Assembly: GCA_022843845.1 (NCBI GenBank)
Contig: JALHMW010000009.1
Span: forward strand, 1-64,000
Source of the DNA: Archangium sp.
Lineage (GTDB): Bacteria > Myxococcota > Myxococcia > Myxococcales > Myxococcaceae
Length of the DNA: 64,000 bases
Direction of reading: 5' to 3'
Shown: positions 6,603 through 15,425 of the stretch, piece after piece
How positions within the stretch are numbered: position 1 is the first letter of the stretch
Layout: the number at the start of each line of letters is the position of its first letter
Position numbers and translations under genes: made by a program
The notes under the pieces: model-generated
Seen by the model: only the letters and a program-made list of their open reading frames with translations
Database searches by the model: none
Told to the model about the DNA's origin: nothing

Positions 6603-7802
6603 ATGGCTTACGAACAACGTCGAGGTGGGGGCGCACGTCTGCTCATCGGGCTGGTGATCGCCGGCGTCTCGGTCGCGACCTACCTCTCGCGCCGCACGAC
6701 GAACGAGCTCACCGGCGAGACGCAGTACGTGAAGCTCTCGGAGAAGCAGGAGGTCGCGTTGGGCCTGTCGAGCGCTCCGACGCTGACTCGGCAGTTCGGT
6801 GGAGCGACTGCTGACGCGGACCTCGCGCGGTACGTGACGCGCGTCGGAGAGCGTGTCGCGAGCAGGAGCGCAGCGGCGAAGACGAAGTACCCGTTCACGT
6901 TCACGGTGCTGGGCGATCGCAAGACGGTGAACGCCTTCGCGTTGCCGGGCGGCCCGATCTTCATCACCGAGGCGCTGCTCTCGCGCATGACGAACGAGGC
7001 GCAGCTCGCCGGGGTGCTCGGGCATGAGATCGGCCACGTCGTCGCGCGGCATGGCGCGGAGCACCTGGCGAAGGCCGACCTCACCGCGGGGCTGGTGGGC
7101 GCGACGGTGGTGGCGACGTCGGATCCCGATTCTCCCGGCAGCGCGCGGGCGAAGGCGGCGCTCGCGATGGCGACGGCGCAGCTGATCAGCATGAAGTTCG
7201 GCCGCGATGACGAGCTCGAGTCCGATCGGCTCGGCGTTCGATTCATGGCCGAGGCTGGCTACGACGCCGCGCAGATGGGCGAGGTGATGAAGGTGCTGAA
7301 GGCCGCGGGTGGCGGAAAGACGGCGGAGTTCTTCTCGACGCACCCCGACCCCGACAATCGTCTCGAGCGCATCGCGGCGGCGGTGAAGGACCTCCCGAAA
7401 GGTGGAGAGCTTGGAGAGGCCGAGTTCCGGACGAACGTGCTCGACAAGCGGGGCGACGCTCCGAAGGCGATCGACGAGGCGCCGGTGGATGACGCCCCGC
7501 TGCCTCGCAGAGAGAAGAGCGCGAAGGAGACGACGACGACGATCTCGCAGCTGCCCGATGAGGCGCGCGAGACGTTGAGGTTGATCGCTACCGGCGGGCC
7601 GTTTCCGTACGACCGCGACGGCATCGAGTTCAAGAACCGTGAGGGCCGGCTGCCGTATCGACCCGGTGGCTACTACCGCGAGTACACGGTGCCGACGCCA
7701 GGCGAGCGGACTCGTGGTGCACGACGGATCGTCACCGGCGCGAACGGCGAGCGGTACTACTCCGACGATCACTACGAGACGTTCTCCCGCGTCGCGCCGT
7801 GA
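6603..7802 (+). CDS. M48 metalloprotease fused to a C-terminal RNase Sa/barnase-type ribonuclease
   Basis: The 399-residue protein has three parts. Residues 11-28 are a single hydrophobic segment after a basic start, a signal anchor that places the rest in the periplasm. Residues about 60-265 are an M48 (Oma1/BepA-like) zinc protease with HEIGH at 141-145, a third ligand in DELESD (Glu204) and the typical STHPDPDNRLERI. After a charged linker, residues about 314-399 are a guanyl-specific ribonuclease of the RNase Sa family: GGPFPYDRDG, NREGRLP, GYYREYTVPTPG, TRGARRIVTG and DDHYETF. All residues matching the RNase Sa catalytic set (Glu54, Arg65, Arg69, His85) are present, here about Glu360, Arg371, Arg375 and His390. 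No barstar-like immunity gene lies nearby. The next gene overlaps its stop as GTGA. Confidence 0.9.
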   Translation: MAYEQRRGGGARLLIGLVIAGVSVATYLSRRTTNELTGETQYVKLSEKQEVALGLSSAPTLTRQFGGATADADLARYVTRVGERVASRSAAAKTKYPFTFTVLGDRKTVNAFALPGGPIFITEALLSRMTNEAQLAGVLGHEIGHVVARHGAEHLAKADLTAGLVGATVVATSDPDSPGSARAKAALAMATAQLISMKFGRDDELESDRLGVRFMAEAGYDAAQMGEVMKVLKAAGGGKTAEFFSTHPDPDNRLERIAAAVKDLPKGGELGEAEFRTNVLDKRGDAPKAIDEAPVDDAPLPRREKSAKETTTTISQLPDEARETLRLIATGGPFPYDRDGIEFKNREGRLPYRPGGYYREYTVPTPGERTRGARRIVTGANGERYYSDDHYETFSRVAP

Positions 7803-8419
7803 GTGAGCCTTCACCGCTCGAGTTCCGTGAGCAGCACAAGAAGCGGCTGTCGTGGATGCCGTGGCTGTACGCGTCGCTGAAAGACAAGCACCTCGTGTGG
7901 GCGAAGCCGTGGCAGGCCGAGGTGCAGGCGAAGCTGATGCGCGAAGAGACGGTGACGATCGCCGAGGACTGCTTCATCGCTCCCGAGGCCGGCATCTTCG
8001 CGCAGCTGGGGAGGCCGATCGTGATCGGGGCGCGGTCCACGGTGGCGGCGCATGCGTTTCTCCACGGGCCGGTCATCATCGGCGCTGACGTCAGCATCAA
8101 CGCGCGCGCCAGTCTGGACGGAGGCGCGGTCGGCATCACCATCGGCGATGGGTGTCGCATCGCGAGCGGCGCGACGCTGTACGCGTTCGATCATCAGCTC
8201 GCTCCCGACCGGCCGGTGCGTGAACAGCCGGTGACGTCAAAGGGCATCACGCTGGGGAAAGACGTGTGGGTCGGCGCGAACGCCGGCCTCACCGATGGCG
8301 TGACGGTGGGCGATCACGCCGTCATCGGCATGGGCGCGGTGGTGACGAGTGACGTGCCGGAGTGGGCGATCGTGGCGGGCGTACCGGCCCGAGTGATCGG
8401 CGATCGACGAACGCGCTGA
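7799..8419 (+). CDS. Left-handed beta-helix O-acyltransferase
   Basis: The 206-residue protein contains hexapeptide repeats from about residue 60 to the end (rungs such as PIVIGARSTV, VTVGDHAVIG and the closing VAGVPARVIG). This is the fold of LbH acetyltransferases such as maltose or galactoside O-acetyltransferase, which move acetyl from acetyl-CoA to a sugar hydroxyl. FDHQL near residue 140 carries the probable catalytic His. There is no signal peptide, so it acts in the cytoplasm. The GTG start at 7799 overlaps the stop of the M48-ribonuclease gene, so translation is coupled. It is not related to known RNase inhibitors. The acceptor substrate is unknown. Confidence 0.85.
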   Translation: MSEPSPLEFREQHKKRLSWMPWLYASLKDKHLVWAKPWQAEVQAKLMREETVTIAEDCFIAPEAGIFAQLGRPIVIGARSTVAAHAFLHGPVIIGADVSINARASLDGGAVGITIGDGCRIASGATLYAFDHQLAPDRPVREQPVTSKGITLGKDVWVGANAGLTDGVTVGDHAVIGMGAVVTSDVPEWAIVAGVPARVIGDRRTR

Positions 8420-8755
8420 CGGCTCTGTGGCGAGGCAGTCGTGGGAAGTGGCCTCCGAAGCCTCGAGTCACGAGGGGCAGCACGAATTGGCACCGCCCAA
8501 CTTCGACACGGCCCGAGGGGCGAGGCCGATTCGCAGGCGCTGTAAAGAGGGTGACGCTTTCGCGGAAACAAGTTCACGTCACCTTGTGGTCGCATTTCCG
8601 TCACCGCGTTTACAGTGCCCAGAAAAGCGACCCGCTCCCTCGACCCGAACGGCCAAACGACCTCGGAGCGCGCGCCATTCGTTCACGACCATCGGCACTC
8701 GAGGCTTCGCGAGCGCCCTCGTTCGCCCCTCGCGCTCTCGAGAGCCATTGTTGCT
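8420..8755. other. Intergenic region between convergent genes
   Basis: These 336 bases lie between the 3' ends of the acyltransferase (plus) and the EEP-family gene (minus). I see no convincing gene. Short open frames here lack ribosome-binding sites and have proline/arginine-rich, shadow-like composition. The notable content is a long imperfect dyad at 8541-8614. No T-tract terminator was found for either gene. Confidence 0.6.
8541..8614. repeat. Long imperfect inverted repeat
   Basis: TGTAAA, 3 nt, GGTGACG on the left is mirrored by CGTCACC, 3 nt, TTTACA on the right. A second matching element, GGAAA against TTTCC, lies further in, with 7 extra bases on the left arm. The total span is 74 bp. 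A transcript from either side would fold into a long hairpin, but no U-run follows. It could be a bidirectional 3'-end structure, a protein-binding dyad or a relic of a mobile element. Confidence 0.6.
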
Positions 8756-9538
8756 TCACTTCGCAGGCGCGCTGGGCACGAGGGTCGCCGTCACCGGATA
8801 GTGATCGGATCCGCCCGCCCTCACCGTCTTGGCCTCCGTGAACGTCAACCCGCGCGCAAAGACGTGGTCGATGTTGAACACCGCGGGCCACGCGAACACC
8901 GGGCCCGGAAACGTCGGCGAACACGACGACTTCCACAACGCGCAGCCCCGCGTGAAGCCCGCCGCTTCGAGGGCGCGGAGGCCCTCACCGTTCGGCTCCT
9001 CATTGAAGTCACCGAGCAACACCACGGGCCGCTCCGTCTTCTCGAAGCGCGTGACGAGCGTCTGCGCCTGCTTCATGCGAACGGCCGCGTTCTTCTCGAG
9101 CTGCTCGAAGAACGTGTCGCTCTTCTGGTGCTTCCCCACCGGCGGCATCAGGTGCACGCACACCAACTGCACCGAGCCGCCACCGAACTGCACGCGCGCC
9201 TCCATCGCGGGGATCTTCGACGGCGCGACCGGGCCGGTCCGCACCTCCGTCAGCGGCCGCTTCGACGCGAACCCCACGCCCCACGTGCCCGCCTGCGGAA
9301 CGAACGCGCGGTACGGGTACGTCTTCGACAGCGCCCCCTCGAACGCCGTCACGAAGTGCGGCGTGAGCTCGGTGAGACAGACCACGTCGGGAGCTTCGGT
9401 CTCGATCGCCTTCACCGACGCTGCGTCATCCGAGCCTCTGAACAACACGTTGAAGGCCATGAGCTTCAGCGGCTCCTCGGCACCTGCACCGTGGCTCGCG
9501 AGCGACACCGCGAGGGCCAGCACCCATGTTCGTGTCAT
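8756..9538 (-). CDS. Secreted endonuclease/exonuclease/phosphatase-family protein
   Basis: The 260-residue protein has a signal peptide (MTRTWVLALAVSLASHGAGA) followed by the full EEP fold: LKLMAFNVLF (Asn), VCLTELTPH (metal-binding Glu), VCVHLMPP, LLGDFNEEP (Asp/Asn), NIDHVF and GSDHYPVTATL (catalytic Asp/His). Members cleave phosphodiester or phosphomonoester bonds in DNA, RNA, phospholipids or inositol phosphates, and the exact substrate cannot be deduced. The signal peptide places it in the periplasm or outside. It lies 34 bp downstream of murJ on the same strand and may be read through from it. Confidence 0.85.
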   Translation of the reverse strand: MTRTWVLALAVSLASHGAGAEEPLKLMAFNVLFRGSDDAASVKAIETEAPDVVCLTELTPHFVTAFEGALSKTYPYRAFVPQAGTWGVGFASKRPLTEVRTGPVAPSKIPAMEARVQFGGGSVQLVCVHLMPPVGKHQKSDTFFEQLEKNAAVRMKQAQTLVTRFEKTERPVVLLGDFNEEPNGEGLRALEAAGFTRGCALWKSSCSPTFPGPVFAWPAVFNIDHVFARGLTFTEAKTVRAGGSDHYPVTATLVPSAPAK

Positions 9539-9572
9539 GGCCGGCGTCGCAGTGCACCGCGCGTGCCCAGCG

Positions 9573-11261
9573 CTACTTTCGGCGCAGCACGCGACGCACG
9601 ACCGCGCCCGCCTGCGGAATTCCCATCAGCGCGGTGATCACGAAGTACCCAGCGCCGTACACGCCGATGAGCCCCGTCGACGTCACCAGCGTCGAGACGT
9701 CGAAGCGCCACACCATCAACTCCGGCACCAGCGGGAACGGGAGCACCTGGCCGCCCCACTCCTCCAGCGCCATCGGCCGCGCGCCGAAGTGCAGCGTCAG
9801 CGCGACCTTCACGCCGACCGCGACGCCCGCCGCCACGAACGCCGCCACCCATAACCGCACCAGGCGCCCGGCGATCGACGGCACTCCGCCGAGCTGCTTC
9901 GCCACCGCGCGCTTGAGCAACGACATCTCGAGCCACGCCGTCACGCTCGTCGTCAGCGTCAGGAACACCGCCGCGAGATCGGTCGGAAGGCCGAACACCT
10001 TCGCCCCATACGTCACCGACACGAAGCCGAGCGCGACGCCCAGCGTCACGCGAATCACCGCGAAGCGGAACGGCGTCTTCGTGTCTTTCAGCGCGTACAG
10101 CGTCGAGGAGAAGAGCCGTCCACTCGTCTGCGCGAGCAGCGCCACGCCCGAGCCGAGCAACAGGTACCAGCCCAGCCGCGAGTCCTTCGCCGTGAAGCGC
10201 CCCGACTCGAGCAACACGCCACACAGCAGATCGCCCAGCAGCAGGAACGCGACCGCCGAAGGCACCACGAAGAACGACATACGCTCCAGGCCCGCCTTCA
10301 GCCGCTCCTGCAGCGCCTTCGAGCGCTCCTCGAGCGACTTCACCGCGTCGGCGGACATCTCGGGCAGCTCGGCCGCCGCGATCGACATGCCGAACAGGCT
10401 GATGGGCAGCAACGCGATCGTCTGCGCGTACGTCAGCACCGAGACCGCGCGCACCGACACCAGCGTCACCAGCGCGAGATCGACGTACGCGCTCACCTGA
10501 ACGACGCCGCGCGCCGCCACCGCTGGCCCGAACCCGCGCAACACCTCGACCACCGAGGGCAGCGAGATCGACGGCCGTGGCTCGAAGCGGCCGAGCAGCT
10601 TCATCACGTTCGGCAACTGCACGAGAAACTGCAGCACGCTCCCGGCGACCGTCGCCCACGCGACCCAGGTGATCACCTCGGAGCCCGGCGCGCCTCGAGC
10701 GCCCAACAGCACCGCGATGATCGCCCCGTTCCACACCACCGGCGCCGCGTACGAGAGGAAGAATTGCTTGTGGCTGTTGAGAATCCCCAGGCACCACGCC
10801 GAGAGCACCAGCACGCCCGTGCCCGGGAAGATGATGCGCACCAGCGTCACCGTCAGCTCGTACGCCTCTCCCGAGTAGCCGGGCGCGATGAAGCGCACCA
10901 GCCACGGCGCGCCGAGCAACCCGACGGCCACGATGACGCCGACGAGGAGCGCGAGCAGCCCGAACACCGCGCCCGCCATTTTCCGCGCTTCGTCGAGCTG
11001 CCCCTTCGCGCGAAGGCTCGCGTACACGGGAATGAACGACGCCGAGAGCACGCCTTCACCGAGCAGGTTCTGCAGCACGTTCGGAATTCGCGTCGCTGCC
11101 GAGAACGCCGCGGCCTCGAGCCCGCTGCCCATCAGGTGCGCGAACAACTTCTGCCGCGCGAGGCCCGCCAGCCGCGACAACAGAATGCCGAGCGCGACGA
11201 GCGCGGCGGAGCGGCCACTGCGTTGCGGCGTCTCTGGCACTCGGCCCGTTGTACTGCGCAC
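9573..11261 (-). CDS. murJ: MurJ (MviN) lipid II flippase
   Basis: The 562-residue polytopic membrane protein matches MurJ, which flips lipid II across the inner membrane for peptidoglycan synthesis. The N-terminal signature LSRLAGLARQKLFAHLMG, followed by AFSAATRIPNVLQNLLGEGVLSASFIPVYA, is diagnostic. About 14 hydrophobic segments follow, and length is normal for the family. The start is GTG at 11261, 18 bp after the stop of a small membrane protein gene, suggesting an operon. No truncation or frameshift is seen. Confidence 0.93.
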   Translation of the reverse strand: MRSTTGRVPETPQRSGRSAALVALGILLSRLAGLARQKLFAHLMGSGLEAAAFSAATRIPNVLQNLLGEGVLSASFIPVYASLRAKGQLDEARKMAGAVFGLLALLVGVIVAVGLLGAPWLVRFIAPGYSGEAYELTVTLVRIIFPGTGVLVLSAWCLGILNSHKQFFLSYAAPVVWNGAIIAVLLGARGAPGSEVITWVAWATVAGSVLQFLVQLPNVMKLLGRFEPRPSISLPSVVEVLRGFGPAVAARGVVQVSAYVDLALVTLVSVRAVSVLTYAQTIALLPISLFGMSIAAAELPEMSADAVKSLEERSKALQERLKAGLERMSFFVVPSAVAFLLLGDLLCGVLLESGRFTAKDSRLGWYLLLGSGVALLAQTSGRLFSSTLYALKDTKTPFRFAVIRVTLGVALGFVSVTYGAKVFGLPTDLAAVFLTLTTSVTAWLEMSLLKRAVAKQLGGVPSIAGRLVRLWVAAFVAAGVAVGVKVALTLHFGARPMALEEWGGQVLPFPLVPELMVWRFDVSTLVTSTGLIGVYGAGYFVITALMGIPQAGAVVRRVLRRK

Positions 11262-11279
11262 GGCGTGCCGGGGAAGAAA

Positions 11280-11645
11280 CTACCCTTCGACGATGAAGGC
11301 GATGATGGCGCCAACGAGCGCCGCCGCTGCCAGCCCGAGCGCGACGTTCGCACCGAGCGCGCTCTTGTTCGCCTCGGCCCCGAAGAGCCGGAAGTAGAAG
11401 TCGGAGTTCGACTCGTTCGCCTGCCGCGCCAGATCGCTTGCGTTGCCGCCGAGCCCTGCCGCGACGCCGAGACCGAGAATCGTCAACCCGCTCAAGGTGA
11501 CAGCGACGGGACGCTTCGAGAGGAACGCACCGGGTCCTTCAGCCGTCGCGCCGGTCTGCTCCTGCGGCGCCACGAGGCGCGCGCTCATCGCGGAAGACGG
11601 AACGAGCGTCTGCGCCGTCACCAGTCCAGCCAGCAGCCACGTCAT
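11280..11645 (-). CDS. Small membrane protein of unknown function
   Basis: The 121-residue protein has a hydrophobic N-terminus that could be a signal peptide (ending near the SSAMSA stretch), a second hydrophobic segment around LTILGLGVAAGLGG and a third at the C-terminus (ALGLAAAALVGAIIAFIVEG). Between the last two is a polar loop with FYFRLFGAEANKSALG. I do not recognise the family. Its ATG at 11645 overlaps the stop of the upstream AAGG-repeat lipoprotein (ATGA), and murJ follows after 18 bp, so the three are probably translated from one message. Confidence 0.65.
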   Translation of the reverse strand: MTWLLAGLVTAQTLVPSSAMSARLVAPQEQTGATAEGPGAFLSKRPVAVTLSGLTILGLGVAAGLGGNASDLARQANESNSDFYFRLFGAEANKSALGANVALGLAAAALVGAIIAFIVEG

Positions 11646-12682
11646 GGCAGATCTCCCAGGGTCGAGTTCTCACGCTCACCGAGCTGCCACGCGCGCACCG
11701 ACGCGGCTGCGGGGCCACCATCGACGCCGTCGAGCCGCATGATGCCCACGCGGAATCGATCGCCCAGGGTGGGGTTGGCCCCCGTCGCCGGCAACGCGAC
11801 CGTTCCGAGGAGCCGGGTGTTCATCCACACGCGGCGGTTGCCACCACGAGCCCACCGCACCTCGAACAGGTAGTCGCCAGCGCCGAACCCTCCGTCGACG
11901 GCATATGTGTTCGACACGGCCTGGTCCGACACGGTGCCAGCGGTGTTGCTGACCTGGAGCGCCCCAGCCGGGGTGATCGCCAGCTGCAAGTGCACGTTCG
12001 TCGACTGCCCGAAGCTGTACTCCATGAACGGCAGGTTCCCGACGAGCTGAGGCCGGGCGGTGAGCCGCAGCTTGCCCTTCACCGCGCCTTCGAACGTCGT
12101 CGGCAAGAACCCGGCATCGCGCACGTCTCCGCTGGCCGAGTCTTCACTGTCCACCGTGCTCACCACCGTGCCGTTGAGCTGGTTGCCGTTGGCGGCGTCC
12201 ACCATCGCCACGCACCCGGTGTCGAGCGTGAAGCTGGAGAAGCCGTGCGCCGGTTGCTGCCATATCGGACCAGGGCCTGCCGCGCCGCCCGCCGCTGCGC
12301 CACCCGCCGCGCCGCCTGCCGCTGCGCCTCCTGCTGCCATGCCACCCGCTGCAGACCCGCCAGCTGCAGCGCCTCCTGCTGCGGCGCCTCCTGCTGCGGC
12401 GCCGCCCGCTGCAGCGCCTCCCGCTGCAGCGCCTCCCGCGGCCATTCCTCCAGCGTCGCCACCGGCCGCACTCCCACCGGCTGAGCCGCCACCCTCGCCT
12501 CCATCGGAGCGTGGGTCGACTTCTCCCGGCCCGTAGCAGCGTCCCGCGATGCACTCGCGCGGAGCGCCGCACGGCTCCTGCTCGTTGCAGGTACGGCCTG
12601 GCCGATCGTTCAACTCGACGAAGCACCCGCCGAGGACGAGAGAAACCGCAATCACCAGAAGAGGTCGGAGCACGCTGCGCAC
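11642..12682 (-). CDS. Lipoprotein with AAGG repeat spacer and a C-terminal beta-sandwich-like domain
   Basis: The start is taken as GTG at 12682, because it gives a clean signal peptide ending in VLGGC (lipobox); a TTG 33 bases upstream is less likely. After a small Cys-containing region (CNEQEPCGAP, ECIAGRCYG) come about 70 residues of AAGG/AAGGM repeats. The remaining 210 residues are a globular domain with alternating polar and hydrophobic strands (LRLTARPQLVG, YLFEVRWARGG, RVWMNTRLLG, RFRVGIMRL), reminiscent of concanavalin-like lectin or laminin-G folds. That resemblance is tentative. It is likely exposed at the outer membrane. It overlaps the next gene by ATGA, and an NtrC-type regulator gene is divergent. 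Confidence 0.7.
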   Translation of the reverse strand: MRSVLRPLLVIAVSLVLGGCFVELNDRPGRTCNEQEPCGAPRECIAGRCYGPGEVDPRSDGGEGGGSAGGSAAGGDAGGMAAGGAAAGGAAAGGAAAGGAAAGGAAAGGSAAGGMAAGGAAAGGAAGGAAAGGAAGPGPIWQQPAHGFSSFTLDTGCVAMVDAANGNQLNGTVVSTVDSEDSASGDVRDAGFLPTTFEGAVKGKLRLTARPQLVGNLPFMEYSFGQSTNVHLQLAITPAGALQVSNTAGTVSDQAVSNTYAVDGGFGAGDYLFEVRWARGGNRRVWMNTRLLGTVALPATGANPTLGDRFRVGIMRLDGVDGGPAAASVRAWQLGERENSTLGDLP

Positions 12683-12767
12683 TCTATCGCCCCCATCGCA
12701 TTCCAACCTGCGCAATCAGACAGCCGAGCTTGACCCTCGAGGTCTGCAGGGCCAAACAGGCTCCACC

Positions 12768-14162
12768 GTGTCACGCGTCCTCGTCGTCGATGATGAAGCC
12801 AACCTGCGAAAAGTGCTCGCAGCGATCCTCCGCAAGGAGGGCTACGAGGTCGCCATCGCCGAGAACGGCGAGGTGGCCCAGGCCGAGTTCGAGAAGAACG
12901 GCGCCGACGTCGTCATCACCGACATGGTGATGCCGAAGGTGGGTGGGCTCGAGCTGCTCAAGTCCGTGCACGCCATTCGCCCCGACGTGCCCGTCATCAT
13001 CATCACCGCCCATGGCACGGTCGACTCCGCCGTCGAGGCCATCAAGGCCGGCGCGTTCGACTACATCACCAAGCCCTTCGAGCAGTCCGAGATCCAGTCG
13101 GTCGTCGCGAAGGCCGCCCGCACGCAAGAGGCCAACCAGGCCCACGTGCCGCCCGAAGGCCGCCCGCGCACGGCGATCGTCGGTGACTCGCCGCAGGTGC
13201 AGGAGGTCTTCAAGATCATCGACAAGGTGGCTGACTCGCCCTCGACGGTGCTCATCACCGGTGAGTCCGGCACGGGCAAGGAGCTGGTCGCCACCGCGCT
13301 CCACGACGGCTCGTCACGCAAGGACAAGCCGCTCATCAAGATCAGCTGCGCCGCGATCCCCAAGGATCTGATGGAGTCGGAGCTGTTCGGCTACGAGCGC
13401 GGGGCCTTCACCGGCGCCGTCACCTCGAAGCCCGGCCGCTTCGAGCTGGCTGACGGCGGCACCCTCTTCCTCGACGAGATCGGCGAGGTGCCCATCGAGA
13501 TGCAGGTGAAGCTCCTGCGGGTGCTGCAGGAGAGCGAGTTCGAGCGCGTCGGCGGCATCAAGACGACCCGGGTCGACGTTCGCCTCATCGCCGCCACCAA
13601 CCGCGACCTCGCCGCCGAGGTCGACGCAGGCCGGTTCCGCAAGGATCTGTTCTACCGCCTCAACGTGGTGCCGCTGCACCTGCCGCCGCTGCGAGAGCGC
13701 CGCACCGACGTGCCCTCGCTCGCCCGCCACTTCATCGAGAAGTACAACAAGCGGCTGAACAAGAAGATCGAGGGCATCGCCGACGACGCGCTGGTGATGC
13801 TCCAGGCGTACCCGTGGCCCGGCAACATTCGCGAGCTCGAGAACATGATGGAGCGGGTGCTGCTCTTCGCCGACGGGCCGCGCATCGAGGTGAAGGATCT
13901 GCCCGGCCCGGTGCGCACCAGCCTGCAGAGCGCGGTCGCGCAGATGACCGACACCGCCACGCCGATGGTGGGCGAGACCCCGCTGAAGGACTTCCTCAAG
14001 GCCAAGCAGGCCGAGATCGAGAAGGCCTTCATCGTGCAGGCGCTCGCGAAGACCGAAGGCAACGTCACCCGCGCCGCGAAGCTGCTCGGCATCAGCCGCA
14101 AGTCGCTGCAGACCAAGATGAAGGAGTTCGGCCTGCGCGACGAGTCACCCCCCGAGGAATGA
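12768..14162 (+). CDS. NtrC-family sigma-54-dependent response regulator
   Basis: The 464-residue protein starts at GTG 12768. It has a receiver domain (residues 4-115, DDE at the N-terminus, phosphoacceptor Asp52, Lys102), then a AAA+ sigma-54 activator domain with Walker A GESGTGKE (165-172), the RpoN-contacting GAFTGA loop (212-217) and Walker [11 protein letters not shown]. It ends with a Fis-type helix-turn-helix ([25 protein letters not shown]). All activator features are intact, so it should activate RpoN promoters, and rpoN itself is in this window. No histidine kinase gene is adjacent, so the partner is elsewhere. Myxobacteria carry many such regulators for development and motility; the target is not visible here. 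Confidence 0.93.
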   Translation: MSRVLVVDDEANLRKVLAAILRKEGYEVAIAENGEVAQAEFEKNGADVVITDMVMPKVGGLELLKSVHAIRPDVPVIIITAHGTVDSAVEAIKAGAFDYITKPFEQSEIQSVVAKAARTQEANQAHVPPEGRPRTAIVGDSPQVQEVFKIIDKVADSPSTVLITGESGTGKELVATALHDGSSRKDKPLIKISCAAIPKDLMESELFGYERGAFTGAVTSKPGRFELADGGTLFLDEIGEVPIEMQVKLLRVLQESEFERVGGIKTTRVDVRLIAATNRDLAAEVDAGRFRKDLFYRLNVVPLHLPPLRERRTDVPSLARHFIEKYNKRLNKKIEGIADDALVMLQAYPWPGNIRELENMMERVLLFADGPRIEVKDLPGPVRTSLQSAVAQMTDTATPMVGETPLKDFLKAKQAEIEKAFIVQALAKTEGNVTRAAKLLGISRKSLQTKMKEFGLRDESPPEE

Positions 14163-14262
14163 GCCGGGTGGCTCGCGCTGTTGCACCCGACACAGCCCTG
14201 TGGCGAAAAACTTTCAAACTGCGCCACCGCCGGTACGGTCGCCCTCCAGCAAGGAGCTCCGC

Positions 14263-15366
14263 ATGCCTGACATGCCTGTCCTCGGTGAGTCCGAGAAGAA
14301 GTCACCCATCGCGCAGGTCGCCGTCATCGCCGCCATCGTCGGCACCGTCGCCGGTCTCGGCTACTGGGTGACGCACCGCCCGGGTTCCACGCCGCCCGAG
14401 CCCGTCGCGGAGGTCGCACCGGCCGCGGCTCCCGTCGACGCCGCACCTGCCGCGAGTGCTCCGAGCGTTGCCATCGATCAACAAGCGCCAATCGCGAACG
14501 CGCTGCCGATGCCGAGCGCAGCCCCTGCCATGCCGCTGCCGCCCGCGATGGAAGGCAAGCCGCGCTCCGGCCCCCAGACGCTGAGCGTCAGCATCACCGG
14601 CCCCATGGAGACCGCCATCGTCGGTCAGGTCGGCCGCGAGCTCGGCGGCCCGCTCACCCAGGTCATCAACCGCTCCCTCGTCTGGTGGGTGAAGGTGCCA
14701 GGCGATCTGCTCAAGGGCGACTCGTTGAGCGCCGTCTACGAAGCGCGCGAGGGCCAGGAGCCGCTGGTGCACGCCGTTCGGTTCACCAGCCGCAAGTTCG
14801 GGAAGACGTTCGAGGCGTTCCGCTACCAGGGCAAAGGTGAGGCCCACGCGAAGTTCTTCCAGCTCGATGGCAGCTCCCTCGAGGAGCACCTCACCGACGC
14901 GCCCATCAACGACTACGAGCAGATCACCTCGCTGCTCCGCGACGGCCGCAGGCACAAGGGCGTCGACTTCAAGGCGCCGGTCGGGACGCCGGTGCGCGCG
15001 ACGTTCGACGGCGTCATCGCCCGGAAGAACTGGAACTTCCGCGGCAACGGTAACTCCATCGAGCTGCAGGAGTCGGGTGGCCAGGGCCGTACCGCGCTGT
15101 ACCTGCACCTCTCCGAGATCCCCAAATCGGTGAAGGTCGGCGACACCGTGAAGCGGGGCCAGCCGTTCGCGAAGTCGGGCAACACCGGCCACTCCTTCGC
15201 GCCGCACCTGCACTACCAGCTCATGAAGGGCTCCACCGTCATCGACCCGTTCGAGAGCCACAAGACGGCGCGCGCCTCCCTTGCGTCGGAAGACCGGGCC
15301 GGCTTCGACGGCGCCGTCGCCCGCTTCAAGGCGATGATGCCTGCCGAGACCGTCGCCGGAAACTAG
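14263..15366 (+). CDS. Membrane-anchored M23 (LytM-type) peptidoglycan endopeptidase
   Basis: The 367-residue protein begins at ATG 14263 with AAGGAGCT 5 nt before it. Residues 15-38 form a single membrane anchor (IAQVAVIAAIVGTVAGLGYW), followed by a Pro/Ala-rich periplasmic linker. A domain like the OapA/LysM-side region of M23 proteins comes next, then the M23 catalytic domain with HKGVDFKAPVGTPV (zinc His and Asp) and PHLHYQL (HxH). M23 enzymes cut peptide cross-links in peptidoglycan. Because all zinc ligands are present it should be active, not a degenerate LytM activator. The outer-membrane barrel gene follows on the same strand. Confidence 0.88.
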   Translation: MPDMPVLGESEKKSPIAQVAVIAAIVGTVAGLGYWVTHRPGSTPPEPVAEVAPAAAPVDAAPAASAPSVAIDQQAPIANALPMPSAAPAMPLPPAMEGKPRSGPQTLSVSITGPMETAIVGQVGRELGGPLTQVINRSLVWWVKVPGDLLKGDSLSAVYEAREGQEPLVHAVRFTSRKFGKTFEAFRYQGKGEAHAKFFQLDGSSLEEHLTDAPINDYEQITSLLRDGRRHKGVDFKAPVGTPVRATFDGVIARKNWNFRGNGNSIELQESGGQGRTALYLHLSEIPKSVKVGDTVKRGQPFAKSGNTGHSFAPHLHYQLMKGSTVIDPFESHKTARASLASEDRAGFDGAVARFKAMMPAETVAGN

Positions 15367-15425
15367 AGCGGGCGGGGCCGAGTTTCTTGTCAGGCCGAGG
15401 CGTGACGCCTACCCTCGCGCCCGTG

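Noticed and set aside
6090..7814. A 574-codon open frame on the minus strand opposite the M48-RNase gene
   Set aside because: Antisense shadow. The opposite frame encodes recognisable protease and ribonuclease domains.
7799..8419. Candidate immunity protein for the RNase domain
   Set aside because: It has hexapeptide repeats of an LbH acyltransferase and no resemblance to barstar.
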